A stretch of DNA of 54,764 nt, from contig JASJAY010000008.1 in NCBI GenBank assembly GCA_030066775.1, positions 1 to 54,764 on the forward strand, in the 5' to 3' direction. The position numbers were made by a program, and so were the translations under genes. The notes beneath the pieces are model-generated. The model did no database searches and was not told the origin of the DNA. It saw only the letters and a program-made list of their open reading frames with translations. The stretch is from Planctomycetota bacterium. GTDB taxonomy: Bacteria > Planctomycetota > PLA2 > JAEUHO01. Positions 8,688 through 17,425 of the stretch are shown here, piece by piece (the stretch's first letter is position 1; the number at the start of each line of letters is the position of its first letter).

Positions 8688-9476
8688 GTGGCAAGCGAAC
8701 CCGATCCGACGGTTCCTCCTTCGCAACCCGAGGAGCCGCCCGCCGCCGTGACCGTCGCCGCCCCTGCGGCCCCGGCCGAGCCGGGCTTCCTGGAGAAGCT
8801 CGAGCGCGGCGTGGTGGGGTGGTTCGAGAAGCACAGCCTCGGCGGCGTGCGGGCCGCGCTCATCGCGGCCGGCCTCGGCGCGGTCGCCGGCGCCTGCTTC
8901 GCCATCTCGCACGCGGGCTTCGCCGCCGTCCTCGGCCTCCTGGCCACCTTCTTCCTGTGGGTCGCGGTCGGCGACGGGCGCCGTGCACCCGAGGGCGCGG
9001 GGGCCCGCCGACCGTTCGTCGAGCTGCTCTCGAGCGCGGCCGACCTGTTCCTGGTCGGCGGTATCGCCCTGGAGGGCGCCGCACGCGGGTCCGTCTGGCG
9101 CGTGCTCCTGGCCGTCGCGGTGATCGGCCTCCTCTTGCTCCTCCCCCGCGCGCGGGCCGACGCGAGCCCGCGCAAGGGCGTGGACCTGTGGTCGCCGGAC
9201 GAGCGCCGGCTGGTCCTGCTCGTCTCGGCCCTCTTCGGCCACACGGCCATGCCCCTGCTGCTGATCGTCCTCGTCGGCAGCGTCGACCTCGCAATCCGGC
9301 TCCTGCGGATGTACGGCGCGCTCCAGGTCCCGCCCCGCGCCGAGCCCCTGCCGCCGGCCCTGCGCGCCCTCTACACCGATGCCGGCCGCCCCCACCCGGG
9401 CGTGCGCATCGCCACCGCCCTGGCCGTGATCCTCCTGCTCGTCCTGCTCCCGACCGAGTCGGGATGGAAGTTCTAG
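8688..9476 (+). CDS. Integral membrane protein of unknown function
   Basis: 262 residues from a GTG at 8688, chosen because the 16 residues upstream of it are Arg-rich and untypical. An ATG at 8640 is possible. A Pro/Ala-rich N-terminus is followed by about five hydrophobic helices (for example AALIAAGLGAVAGACFAISH and a Leu-rich pair near the C-terminus). The segment ADLFLVGGIALEG...SPDERRLVLLVSALFGH resembles the second half of CDP-alcohol phosphatidyltransferases, but the catalytic D-x2-D-G-x2-A-R motif is absent. I therefore do not assign that activity. It lies between two lipoprotein genes on the same strand. Confidence 0.65.
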   Translation: MASEPDPTVPPSQPEEPPAAVTVAAPAAPAEPGFLEKLERGVVGWFEKHSLGGVRAALIAAGLGAVAGACFAISHAGFAAVLGLLATFFLWVAVGDGRRAPEGAGARRPFVELLSSAADLFLVGGIALEGAARGSVWRVLLAVAVIGLLLLLPRARADASPRKGVDLWSPDERRLVLLVSALFGHTAMPLLLIVLVGSVDLAIRLLRMYGALQVPPRAEPLPPALRALYTDAGRPHPGVRIATALAVILLLVLLPTESGWKF

Positions 9477-9543
9477 GGGCGCCACGGTCGACGCGCGGCA
9501 CCTCGTTCTGCGCCCGACCCGCCCCCGCGGGTATCGTCCCCGG

Positions 9544-11037
9544 ATGGCGTCACCCACCCGGTCCCTGCGGCGCATCGCCCCGCTCTTCCTCCTGCTGCTG
9601 GCCGCTTGCGGCAGCGCGCAGAACCGACCCGAGGTCGTCGGGACGTACCCCGGCAACCTCGAGATCCTGAGCGGCACCCTCGCGGCGATCCGCGTGGACT
9701 ACAACGAGCCGGTCACGGTCCTCAACCCGTCGGCCGTGATCGTCGTCGCCGACGGGCTGCAGATCCCGATCACCTCGTTCCAGCTCGCGGGCGAGCCCAA
9801 CTCGGTCTACGTCATCCCGCTGCCGCAGACGGCCTTCCGTCCCGGGGCGCTGCACAACGTGCGCATCCTCGAGGGCCTCGCGATCAACCGCGACGAGCAC
9901 TACTCGTTCGACGAGGCGACCTTCGCGTTCGTCCTCGGCGACAGCCCGCCGATCGCCACGGGCGCGCCGCAGGCCGTGCGCATCTTCGATCGAAACACGT
10001 TCGTCCTGCAGGACACCATCCCGACGCCCAACCCCGGCACGGACGTCGTCGTCGGCGTGCAGAGCACCCAAAGCGACGCGGGCCGCCGCTATTGGGTTCA
10101 GCGCAGCGACCCGGGAACCGGCACGGACTCGTTCGCCTACTTCGACACGGGCGACGCGACCATGACCGACGTCCCCCTCACCAAGAGCGGCATGGCCTCG
10201 ACGCTCGTCAGCGACGCGTCGGCCATCGCCATCGGACGCGTCGGGGCGTTCCTCTACGTGGCGTTCCGCGAGGAGCCCGAGCAACACGTGCGGCTCGCGA
10301 AGATCGACATCGCGGCCGGCGCCGAGGTCGACTCCCTGGTGCTCTCGCCGACCGTCGGCGTCGACACCAAGCCGACGGGCTTGACGCTCTCCCTGAACCG
10401 CGACGAGATCGTGGTCGCCTGCCAGGAAGGCGCGGCGGGCCGGCTCGTGTTCGTCGACACGGAGACGTTCACGGAGATCGATCGGGACTTCGTGGCCGCC
10501 GGCACCCAGGGCGCGCCGCTCCCCCATCCCCCCGGCGACGTCCGGGAGTTCGTGGACCGCTACATCGTCACGGCCTTCGACGGCAGCGGCATGGTCAGCG
10601 CGCAACAGGTGATCCTGCCGACGTATGTCACGGTCGAGACGCCCTCGCTCACGATGGGCACCGGCGGCGCCTCGATGGCCACCCTGGACCGCGCCCTGTC
10701 CGTGCAGTCGGTCACGGGCTACACCGGCGGTGAGGCCCTCGTCGCGCGCAGCATCTTCACCAGCTTCAGCACGGCGATCCCGCTGATCGTTTCCGACGAC
10801 GTCGGCGGTATGTCGACCAACACGACGACCGTCATCGCGGCGGCGCGCTTCCCCACCATCGACCGCTTCCTGCTGGTGCACGACGGGGGCATCCTGACGC
10901 GCTGGCTCTGGAACACGATCCAGCTGTTCCAGGAAGACCTCGACGACATGACCGACGGCATCCAGGCCGTCGACGGCGGCGCGAGCTGGGCCGACATCGT
11001 GACGATCGGGACCGACGCCGGGCAGTTCCCCCCGTAG
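9544..11037 (+). CDS. Surface lipoprotein with N-terminal Ig-like domain and propeller-like region
   Basis: 497 residues with a signal peptide and lipobox (L19-A-A-C22). Residues about 28-120 (EVVGTYPGN...IRVDYNEPV) match the pattern of bacterial Ig-like domains of the Big_5 type, which often begin with a statement of extreme values and end in a short beta sandwich. The rest is beta-rich, with repeating segments that suggest a YncE/lactonase-type propeller. No catalytic motif is visible. It converges on the minus-strand gene ending at 11047 with 9 nt between them. Surface exposure is inferred from the lipid anchor. Confidence 0.75.
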   Translation: MASPTRSLRRIAPLFLLLLAACGSAQNRPEVVGTYPGNLEILSGTLAAIRVDYNEPVTVLNPSAVIVVADGLQIPITSFQLAGEPNSVYVIPLPQTAFRPGALHNVRILEGLAINRDEHYSFDEATFAFVLGDSPPIATGAPQAVRIFDRNTFVLQDTIPTPNPGTDVVVGVQSTQSDAGRRYWVQRSDPGTGTDSFAYFDTGDATMTDVPLTKSGMASTLVSDASAIAIGRVGAFLYVAFREEPEQHVRLAKIDIAAGAEVDSLVLSPTVGVDTKPTGLTLSLNRDEIVVACQEGAAGRLVFVDTETFTEIDRDFVAAGTQGAPLPHPPGDVREFVDRYIVTAFDGSGMVSAQQVILPTYVTVETPSLTMGTGGASMATLDRALSVQSVTGYTGGEALVARSIFTSFSTAIPLIVSDDVGGMSTNTTTVIAAARFPTIDRFLLVHDGGILTRWLWNTIQLFQEDLDDMTDGIQAVDGGASWADIVTIGTDAGQFPP

Positions 11038-11046
11038 CGGGGCGGG

Positions 11047-12000
11047 CTACGCGAAGAAGACGACCGCGAGCAGGCCGGCGGCCGCGAGCGCGGCGAAGCC
11101 GATCGAGAGCCAGAAGACGCGTCCCTGGGCGACGTGCACCTTCTCGACCAGCATCTCGATCTGCTTGTTCATCACCTTCTGCGTCTCCTTGTTCTGCGCG
11201 ATGGTCTGCTGCTGCGCACGGTGGAAGACGTTGAGGGCGCGGTTCTGGGTGTTCTGGAACGTCGCGAAGATGTCCTCCTGCGTGGAGGCGATCGACTTGA
11301 TCATCGAGAGCTGCGTCTCGGCGCTCCGGCGGCTCGTCTCGAGCCCTTCGCGGAGGGCCGTCGCCTGCGTCTCGAGCGTCTCGGCGACGTTGGCCTGGAG
11401 GTTGTCGAGGAACTTCGCCTGCTCGGCCTGACCGAGCATGAGGCTGCGCAGGAGGTCGGGCAGGCCGTCGAGGCGCGCCACGACGTCGCGGGTGCCCGTG
11501 CCCATGTGCTGCAGCTGCTTGCTGATCTGCGCCAGGCATTCGATCTCGGCGCGGTGAATGCGCGGGACCTGCTGCAGGAAGTCGGGCAGGGCGCGGAGCG
11601 TCTGCTGCACCTGGCCGTCGCGGCTCTGCAGCGTCTCCTTGATGGCGCTGAGCAGTCGCGAGAGATCGTTGAACCCGGTCTGGACGCGCTGGCCGAGCTC
11701 GCTCGAGGTGCCCTCATCCTGGGCCGGCGGCGTCGTGAAGCGCGGGATCTCGACCACGGAGGGCGAGACGGCCTCGGTTACGCCCACTTCGGGAATGGTC
11801 GGCTCCGCGGCTGCGGGCTTGGCTGCGGTCTCCGTGTCGGCGGGCGGCCGATCCGGGGGCGGCTGGTTCGCGGGTGCGCTCGACTCGGAAGCGGACGCAC
11901 CGCTCGCTTCGGCGCTCGGTCCGCGGTCACCGAAGAGTCGTTCCATGAACCCGCGCTTCGGAGCTTCGCGTGCAGGCTGTTCGCCCGTCGGCTCGATCAC
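11047..12000 (-). CDS. Coiled-coil protein with C-terminal membrane anchor
   Basis: 317 residues. The first 90 are acidic and rich in Pro, Ala and Ser, so probably disordered. Residues about 100-285 are almost all helix, with Gln-rich heptads (for example FQNTQNRALNVFHRAQQQ) that predict a long coiled coil. A single hydrophobic segment at about 293-315 closes the protein, so it should be tail-anchored with its coiled coil in the cytoplasm. It resembles methyl-accepting or tethering proteins in texture only: the conserved signalling hairpin of chemoreceptors is missing. No named family is recognised. Its ATG at 12000 faces the tRNA-Ala promoter region. Confidence 0.7.
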   Translation of the reverse strand: MIEPTGEQPAREAPKRGFMERLFGDRGPSAEASGASASESSAPANQPPPDRPPADTETAAKPAAAEPTIPEVGVTEAVSPSVVEIPRFTTPPAQDEGTSSELGQRVQTGFNDLSRLLSAIKETLQSRDGQVQQTLRALPDFLQQVPRIHRAEIECLAQISKQLQHMGTGTRDVVARLDGLPDLLRSLMLGQAEQAKFLDNLQANVAETLETQATALREGLETSRRSAETQLSMIKSIASTQEDIFATFQNTQNRALNVFHRAQQQTIAQNKETQKVMNKQIEMLVEKVHVAQGRVFWLSIGFAALAAAGLLAVVFFA

Positions 12001-12209
12001 GGCGGCTCCTTCCCTCTTCGGCAGTTGAATCGATCATAGGCGCGGCCCGCCCCAGCCCGTAGGGGGGAATCCCGGATTCCCCCCCCATCGGCTGCAGCGC
12101 CGCGGATTCGTGGGGATCTAGATAGCAGGAGGGGGCGACGGCCGCGGACGGCCTCGCGCAGGAACGGAGCGCGCGCCACGGAATGCACGCCGAGGACCGA
12201 CGGGAATCT

Positions 12210-12237
12210 TTGACGCGTCGGGGGCGGCAGACAGAAT
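12210..12237 (+). promoter_or_regulatory. Sigma-70-type promoter for tRNA-Ala
   Basis: TTGACG at 12210-12215 and CAGAAT at 12232-12237, 16 nt apart. The predicted start site near 12244 is 16 nt before the tRNA. The same TTGACG/16-nt arrangement is seen before rplC. The transcript may run on into the riboswitch, because I see no terminator between them. Confidence 0.55.
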
Positions 12238-12259
12238 CTGCCCTTCGACCGAACAGGGT

Positions 12260-12335
12260 GGGGCTGTAGCTCACCTGGTAGAGCGCTTGAATGGCATTCA
12301 AGAGGTAAGGGGTTCGACTCCCCTCAGCTCCACCA
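12260..12335 (+). tRNA. tRNA-Ala (anticodon GGC)
   Basis: 76 nt including an encoded CCA tail. The cloverleaf folds fully: a 7-bp acceptor stem (GGGGCTG with CAGCTCC) containing the G3-U70 wobble pair, which is the alanine identity element; a D arm GCTC/GAGC; an anticodon stem CTTGA/TCAAG with loop ATGGCAT, so anticodon GGC; a 5-nt variable loop; and a T arm AGGGG-TTCGACT-CCCCT. GGC reads GCC, a very common alanine codon in this GC-rich sequence. The riboswitch leader follows about 50 nt downstream on the same strand. Confidence 0.97.
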
Positions 12336-12384
12336 CCCTTTCTCCCGGTCGAGCTCTTTCACAGACCCGCCACCCCCGGGCCAT

Positions 12385-12545
12385 GCCGTCTCCCGTGGAG
12401 ACGGCGGAAGTGAGGTGCAAAGCCTCCGCGGTGCCGCCGCTGTAACCGGGGACGACCCCCGCCGAATGCCACTGTGCGCGCGTCGCATGGGAAGGCGCGG
12501 GGGAAGGACGATCCGGGAGCCAGAAGACCGGTTCGGGGGTGCACG
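12385..12545 (+). promoter_or_regulatory. Cobalamin (AdoCbl-type) riboswitch aptamer
   Basis: This leader RNA is expected to bind cobalamin and switch off the downstream gene. The core motifs appear in order. An 8-bp hairpin GCCGTCTC/GAGACGGC at 12385-12405 is followed by the conserved GGTGCAAAGCC block, then GCGGTGCCGCCGCTGTAACC, the GCCACTG segment, GGGAAGGC, and the B12 box GAGCCAGAAGACCGG at 12517-12531. The aptamer boundaries are approximate. The region from 12546 to 12641 would be the expression platform. It ends in a Shine-Dalgarno AAGGAGG (12631-12637) 4 nt before the ATG at 12642, so translational control is plausible. Confidence 0.93.
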
Positions 12546-12641
12546 AACCATGTCACTCCGGTCCAGGGTGGCGAGGCTTTCCCCGCGTCGGGCTCTCCGA
12601 TCGCCCAAGCGTCTCGTCTTTCGAAACCGGAAGGAGGCGCC

Positions 12642-14219
12642 ATGAAGCGAACCCCCTCTCTCCTTCCTCTTCTCGTCTGTCTGCTCCTGCCATTCGGCCT
12701 CGGCGCCTGCGGCGGGGGCGGCGGCGCCGAGCCCTTCGTGGCGACGCCGCCGGCGCCGTCCCCCGGGGGCGGTGGCGGCGTTACGCCCGCCCCTCTGCCT
12801 GGCCCGACCGTCACCTGGAACGCCGACGCCGTGAGCTACGGCCGGACGGCGCAGTTCGGCTCGTTCCCGAGCAGCCTGGTCGCCCACGGCGACACGCTCT
12901 TCGCAACGGATGCAGACCAGATCGAGGCCGCGGGCGCCCGCATCCTCGCCACCGAGCTCACGAGCGCGGGCCCGGTCTCTTCGACGCGTTTCCAGAACGT
13001 GACGATCCAGGCCGGCGCGCTGGTGGACAGCCGCGGTGCAGCGCCGGGCCTCACGCCCCCGATCGGGTTCGGCTACTTCCTGGGCGAGATCCACATCGTC
13101 AGCGACACGCTCGGCTTCGTGCTCGTCAACGCCGGCGGCTCCGACTCCGATCCGAGCCTCTCCAACCTCGTGGCGTTCGATCCGACGACGGGCACGCTCA
13201 CCCAGGTGCTGAACCTGGCCAATGTGTTCACGGCGGGCTTCCCGCTCTTCGACAGCACAGGCGCCGCGGTGCCCGACAACGCCTTCGTGCAGAGCCAGGC
13301 CGAAGGCGTCACGTTCGTCCCCACGACGCCCTCGCGCGGCCTGCTCTACGTGTGCATGGCGAACATCGTCGTCGGCGCCCCCTCGTTCGGCGCGGTCAAG
13401 TACCCCGGCACCGTGCAGGTCTTCGAGGTCGACCTCACCCAGGCACAGCCGGTCGCGGCGACGCCGACGAAGACGCTGCGCACGCAGGCGTACAACCCCG
13501 TCGCCGTCCAGAGCATCGTCACCGATCTGGGGGGTCGCCGCATCCTGGTCACGTGCGCCGGGACGACGGCCTTCGACGCCAACTTCGACCTCGTCCCGGT
13601 CACCAACGCCGCGGTCGAGGCGTACGAGGCCGTGACCCAGGACTACCTGGGTACGTTCGTCCTCGGCCTCGCCGGGCTGTCGGGGATCCCGCCGGCGCTC
13701 GGGGCCGACGCCAGCGGCCAACGCGTGGGCTTCTTCCCGTCGTCCACGACCGGGGAGGTCTACCTCGTCCTGCTCGAGGGCCTCTTCTCGCCGGTGGTGG
13801 ACACCACCCAGCTCGCCGTCCTGCGCGGGCCCGACAACGGCATCCCGATCACGGCGGCCGCAGCCGGCGGCCCGGGCGGCAACGTCACGGGGGTGGCGCT
13901 GAGCCCCGACGGCCGGACGCTGGTGGTGTCCGGGTTCGGCGACCTGTTCGCCTTCCCCGCCCCGCTGCCGGGGCGCCTGTTCCTGCTGAGCCTGCCCTCC
14001 GACCTGGTGACCGGCTCGGGCTTCGGCGCGGCCTTCGTCCCCGGCTCGACGGAGTTCGCCACGACCCCCGGGCGCACGCTCGGCGAGGTCGTGGTGCGGC
14101 CGAGCGGCGGCACGGGCCCCGACGTGTTCGTCAACGTGGGCGGCACGCTGAACGCGGCGTTCGTCGGCTCCGGTCCGGCATCGCTGGGTGCCTTGGACAC
14201 TGCGGGGCTCATTCGCTGA
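12642..14219 (+). CDS. B12-riboswitch-controlled surface lipoprotein, propeller-like (possible cobalamin-binding protein)
   Basis: 525 residues from the ATG at 12642, which has an AAGGAGG ribosome site. The signal peptide ends in the lipobox L20-G-A-C23, followed by a Gly/Pro-rich tether to about residue 50. The body is beta-rich, with repeats such as NVTGVALSPDGRTLVVSG and SIVTDLGGRRILVTCAG that fit YncE-like propeller blades. It carries no transporter or enzyme motif. Because a cobalamin riboswitch controls it and it should sit on the outer membrane, I infer a role in capturing B12 outside the cell. The propeller lipoprotein BtuG of Bacteroidetes is a known parallel. No btuB or btuF homologue lies in the window. 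Function is inferred, not shown. Confidence 0.75.
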   Translation: MKRTPSLLPLLVCLLLPFGLGACGGGGGAEPFVATPPAPSPGGGGGVTPAPLPGPTVTWNADAVSYGRTAQFGSFPSSLVAHGDTLFATDADQIEAAGARILATELTSAGPVSSTRFQNVTIQAGALVDSRGAAPGLTPPIGFGYFLGEIHIVSDTLGFVLVNAGGSDSDPSLSNLVAFDPTTGTLTQVLNLANVFTAGFPLFDSTGAAVPDNAFVQSQAEGVTFVPTTPSRGLLYVCMANIVVGAPSFGAVKYPGTVQVFEVDLTQAQPVAATPTKTLRTQAYNPVAVQSIVTDLGGRRILVTCAGTTAFDANFDLVPVTNAAVEAYEAVTQDYLGTFVLGLAGLSGIPPALGADASGQRVGFFPSSTTGEVYLVLLEGLFSPVVDTTQLAVLRGPDNGIPITAAAAGGPGGNVTGVALSPDGRTLVVSGFGDLFAFPAPLPGRLFLLSLPSDLVTGSGFGAAFVPGSTEFATTPGRTLGEVVVRPSGGTGPDVFVNVGGTLNAAFVGSGPASLGALDTAGLIR

Positions 14220-14274
14220 CGCGCCCCACCCCATAGACCAAGGGCCCGGCCCAGCGCAGTACCATGCGCGCGTG

Positions 14275-15834
14275 ATGCGCCAGCGATACCAACTACACCG
14301 CCGCCTCCTCGTCGCCTGCCTGGCCACTGCCCTGGTCGGCTTCGGGTTCACCGCCCTTGCCGATGCCGAGGACGCGCCCGGCGACGCGCCCGAGCCCACC
14401 GGGCGCTACAAGAAGATCATGGTCATCGATTTCGAGGGCGAGATCGCCGCCATGACCTGGGCGTACATGAAACGCCGCATCGACCAGGCCGAGGCCGAGG
14501 GCTTCGACTGCATCGTGCTGCGCATCGACTCGCCCGGCGGGACGGTCTTCCACTCCGAGAAGATCTCCAATCGCCTCTTCGAGCTCAACTCGATCCACAC
14601 CGTCGCCTGGGTGCCCGTGAAGGCCATCAGCGGCGCGTGCATGGTCGCCATGGCGTGCGACGAGATCGTGATGAAGAACGCCGGCACGATCGGCGACTGC
14701 CAGCCGATCCTCATCGCCGCCGGCGGCGCCGGCTACCAGGAGGCGGGCGAGAAGATCGAGAGCCCCTTGCGGGCCATCTTCCGCAAGTTCGCCGAGAAGA
14801 ACGGCTACCCGACGATCCTGGCCGAGGCGTTCGTCTCGAAGAACGTGCGCGTGATCGAGATCGAGGCCGAGGACGGCACCCGCTACTTCGTCGAGCAGGA
14901 AGGCTACGAGTCGGCCGACGACAAGGACGAGATCGTCCCCGGGCACGTCAAGGAGACGCTGCGCCGGATCGGAAACCCGGTCGTCACCAAGGAGCAGCTG
15001 CTCACCTTGACGGCCACCGAGACGGTCCGCTTCGGCTTCCAGAAGCGGCTCTTCGAAGGGCCCACCGCGCCCTTCCCCGCCGACGAAGCCCAGCTGCTCG
15101 CGGCGCTGAAGGCGCCCGGCGCCACGGTCGTCGACACGAAGCCCGACTTCTACGAGGAGGCCGGGCGCGTGATGCTCGCCATCTCCGGCGTGCTCGCGGC
15201 CATCGTGACGCTGGCCGCGGCGCTCACGATCTTCCAGGGCTTCGGCACGATTTCGATCATCGGCGGCATCGCGCTGATCCTGATGCTCTTGATCAACGCC
15301 ACGGCGGATCAGCTCTACGGCTTCCCGATCTTCCTGATCCTGGTGGGCTTCCTGCTGCTCGCCGCCGAGGCCTTCATCATCCCCGGCTTCGGGATCGCCG
15401 GGATCCTGGGCGTCGCCTCGGTCGGGACGGGATTCCTGTTCCTCGCTACAGGCAGCAGTCTCGGGGACACGGAAGGCAAGCTGACGAACGAGGCCTTCAT
15501 GGCGTTCGCGATGCAGTTCGTGTTCAGCATGATCGCGGGCTTCATCGCGATCATGGCGCTCTCGCGCTTCTTCCCGAAGATCGGCCCGGCGCGGCGCATG
15601 ATCCTGGCCGCGCCCGGCGACGCCCCCACGACCTTCGTGAGTGAGGATCCCTCCCTCCCGGCGATCGGCGACGTGGGCTACACGTCCTCCGCCCTTCGAC
15701 CGGCGGGCTCGGCCGAGTTCGCCGGGCAGCTCGTGGACGTGGTCAGCGGCGGGACGTTCCTCGAGCGGGGAACACGCGTGCGCGTCGTAGGGGTCGAGGG
15801 AACCCGCGTTACGGTGGCACCCGATGAGGCGTAG
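14275..15834 (+). CDS. NfeD family membrane serine protease (ClpP class)
   Basis: 519 residues (ATG 14275; a GTG at 14272 is equally possible). A signal peptide is followed by a ClpP/crotonase-fold protease domain with the oxyanion motif RIDSPGG. Ser119 lies in AISGACMVAMACD and Lys160 is 41 residues later. That spacing equals the Ser97-Lys138 dyad known from the Pyrococcus PH1510 stomatin-cleaving protease. About four TM helices follow (residues 300-430), and then a C-terminal NfeD OB-fold domain (about 450-519). The protease domain should face outside the cytoplasm. Partners of NfeD proteins are SPFH proteins, and a flotillin (FloA) gene lies two genes downstream. Confidence 0.9.
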   Translation: MRQRYQLHRRLLVACLATALVGFGFTALADAEDAPGDAPEPTGRYKKIMVIDFEGEIAAMTWAYMKRRIDQAEAEGFDCIVLRIDSPGGTVFHSEKISNRLFELNSIHTVAWVPVKAISGACMVAMACDEIVMKNAGTIGDCQPILIAAGGAGYQEAGEKIESPLRAIFRKFAEKNGYPTILAEAFVSKNVRVIEIEAEDGTRYFVEQEGYESADDKDEIVPGHVKETLRRIGNPVVTKEQLLTLTATETVRFGFQKRLFEGPTAPFPADEAQLLAALKAPGATVVDTKPDFYEEAGRVMLAISGVLAAIVTLAAALTIFQGFGTISIIGGIALILMLLINATADQLYGFPIFLILVGFLLLAAEAFIIPGFGIAGILGVASVGTGFLFLATGSSLGDTEGKLTNEAFMAFAMQFVFSMIAGFIAIMALSRFFPKIGPARRMILAAPGDAPTTFVSEDPSLPAIGDVGYTSSALRPAGSAEFAGQLVDVVSGGTFLERGTRVRVVGVEGTRVTVAPDEA

Positions 15835-15849
15835 CGAGGTCGAAGACAG

Positions 15850-16329
15850 GTGATCGGGACTGCCGTCATCCTCGTTCTGGTCGCGGTCGGCTTCACGATC
15901 GCGGAGGTGTTCTTTCCGTCCCTGGGCGCCTTCGCCCTGATGGCCGGCACCTGCATCCTGATCGCAGACATCATGGCGTTCGAGCACAGCCAGGCCGTCG
16001 GCTGGACCTTCGTGGCGGTCGAGATCGTGCTCGTGCCCCTCACGGTGTGGGGCGCATTCAAGGTCCTGCCCCATACGAGCATCGGCAACCGGATGGTGCT
16101 CTCGGGGCCCGAGACGGACCTGAGCACCGGCGCCCCCACCCTGGAGCACCTGATCGGTCAGCGCGGCGAGGCGGTGACGGATCTCCGGCCCGCCGGGACG
16201 GTGCAGTTCGAGACGGACCGCATGTCCGTGGTGAGCCTGGGCGGCATGCTCGAGCGTGGAACCGACGTGGTCGTCGTCGCGGTGGAAGGCACGGAAGTAC
16301 GCGTGCGCGCCGCACCGGCGAACGAGTAG
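15850..16329 (+). CDS. Short NfeD-like membrane protein
   Basis: 159 residues starting at a GTG (15850), 15 nt after the upstream stop. The N-terminal half has two or three hydrophobic helices (VILVLVAVGFTIAEVFF and following). The C-terminal half (about 88-155: LIGQRGEAVTDLRPAGTV ... LERGTDVVVVAVEGTEV) is the NfeD OB-fold domain without a protease part. Short NfeD forms act with flotillins in membrane microdomains. The gene lies between the long NfeD and floA, the usual arrangement. Confidence 0.9.
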   Translation: MIGTAVILVLVAVGFTIAEVFFPSLGAFALMAGTCILIADIMAFEHSQAVGWTFVAVEIVLVPLTVWGAFKVLPHTSIGNRMVLSGPETDLSTGAPTLEHLIGQRGEAVTDLRPAGTVQFETDRMSVVSLGGMLERGTDVVVVAVEGTEVRVRAAPANE

Positions 16330-16350
16330 ACAACGAACAAGGAGTCTCCG

Positions 16351-17415
16351 ATGACACCCTTCCTCACGGGAACTGCGGCACACCTCCCCCTGGCCCAGTC
16401 GCTCCCCTGGGAGACGATCCTGCTGGTGGTCGGCCTGCTGGTCGTCCTCCTCTTCCTCATCATCTTCCTGAAGTTCTTCAAGCTCTGGGTGCAGGCGTAC
16501 TTCAGCAACGCCAGCATCTCGCTGTTCGAGCTCGTGGGCATGTGGCTCCGGAAGGTGAACGCCACGGTGATCGTGCAAAGCAAGATCGCCTTGGTGCAGG
16601 CCAGCATCCCGGTGCCCACGAAGGACCTGGAAGCCCACTTCCTCGCGGGCGGCAACGTGACGGCCGTGGCGCGCGCCATGATCGCCGCGGACCGCGCGGG
16701 CATCCCGCTGGACTTCGCGACGGGCGCCGGCATCGACCTCGCCGGCCGTGACGTGCTCGACGCCATCCAGACGAGCGTCAATCCGAAGGTCATCGACTGC
16801 CCCGACCCGCGCAAGGACAAGCGCGAGGTCGCGGCCGTGGCCAAGGACGGCATCCAGGTGCTGGCCCGCGCGCGTGTCACCGTGCGCACGAACCTCAAGC
16901 AGCTCGTCGGCGGCGCGACGGAAGAGACGATCATCGCGCGCGTCGGTGAGGGCATCGTGAGCACGATCGGCTCCTCCGAGACGCACAAGGAGGTGCTCGA
17001 GAACCCCGACATGATCAGCAAGACGGTGCTCGCCAAGGCGCTCGACGCCGGCACGGCGTTCTCGATCCTCTCGATCGACATCGCCGACGTCGACATCGGC
17101 AGCAACATCGGCGCCCGCCTCCAGGCCGACCAGGCCGAGGCCGACAAGCGCGTCGCGCAGGCGAAGGCCGAGGAGCGCCGCGCGCTCGCCGTCGCCCGCG
17201 AGCAGGAGATGCAGGCCGAGGTGGTCGAGAACCGCGCCAAGGTCGTGCTGGCCGAGGCCGAGGTGCCGAAGGCCATGGCCCAGGCACTCCGCGAGGGCCG
17301 ACTCGGCGTGATGGACTACTTCAACCTGAAGAACATCGAAGCCGACACGAGCATGCGCGAGAGCCTCGGCGGCGAGGACCGCTCCACCGACGACGCCCCG
17401 GGCACGGACGCCTAG
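16351..17415 (+). CDS. floA: Flotillin-like protein FloA
   Basis: 354 residues, close to the usual 330-350 for FloA. The N-terminus has a single membrane hairpin ([20 protein letters not shown]), then the SPFH-related domain, where [20 protein letters not shown] and [12 protein letters not shown] are highly typical. It ends in an Ala/Glu-rich helical region (about 250-320) ready to oligomerise. It scaffolds membrane microdomains. The ATG at 16351 has a strong AAGGAG 6 nt upstream. It belongs to the operon with the two NfeD genes and the small anchored protein after it. Confidence 0.95.
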   Translation: MTPFLTGTAAHLPLAQSLPWETILLVVGLLVVLLFLIIFLKFFKLWVQAYFSNASISLFELVGMWLRKVNATVIVQSKIALVQASIPVPTKDLEAHFLAGGNVTAVARAMIAADRAGIPLDFATGAGIDLAGRDVLDAIQTSVNPKVIDCPDPRKDKREVAAVAKDGIQVLARARVTVRTNLKQLVGGATEETIIARVGEGIVSTIGSSETHKEVLENPDMISKTVLAKALDAGTAFSILSIDIADVDIGSNIGARLQADQAEADKRVAQAKAEERRALAVAREQEMQAEVVENRAKVVLAEAEVPKAMAQALREGRLGVMDYFNLKNIEADTSMRESLGGEDRSTDDAPGTDA

Positions 17416-17425
17416 GAGAACGCAC

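Noticed and set aside
8688..9476. CDP-alcohol phosphatidyltransferase
   Set aside because: Some segments look alike, but the D-x2-D-G-x2-A-R catalytic motif is absent.
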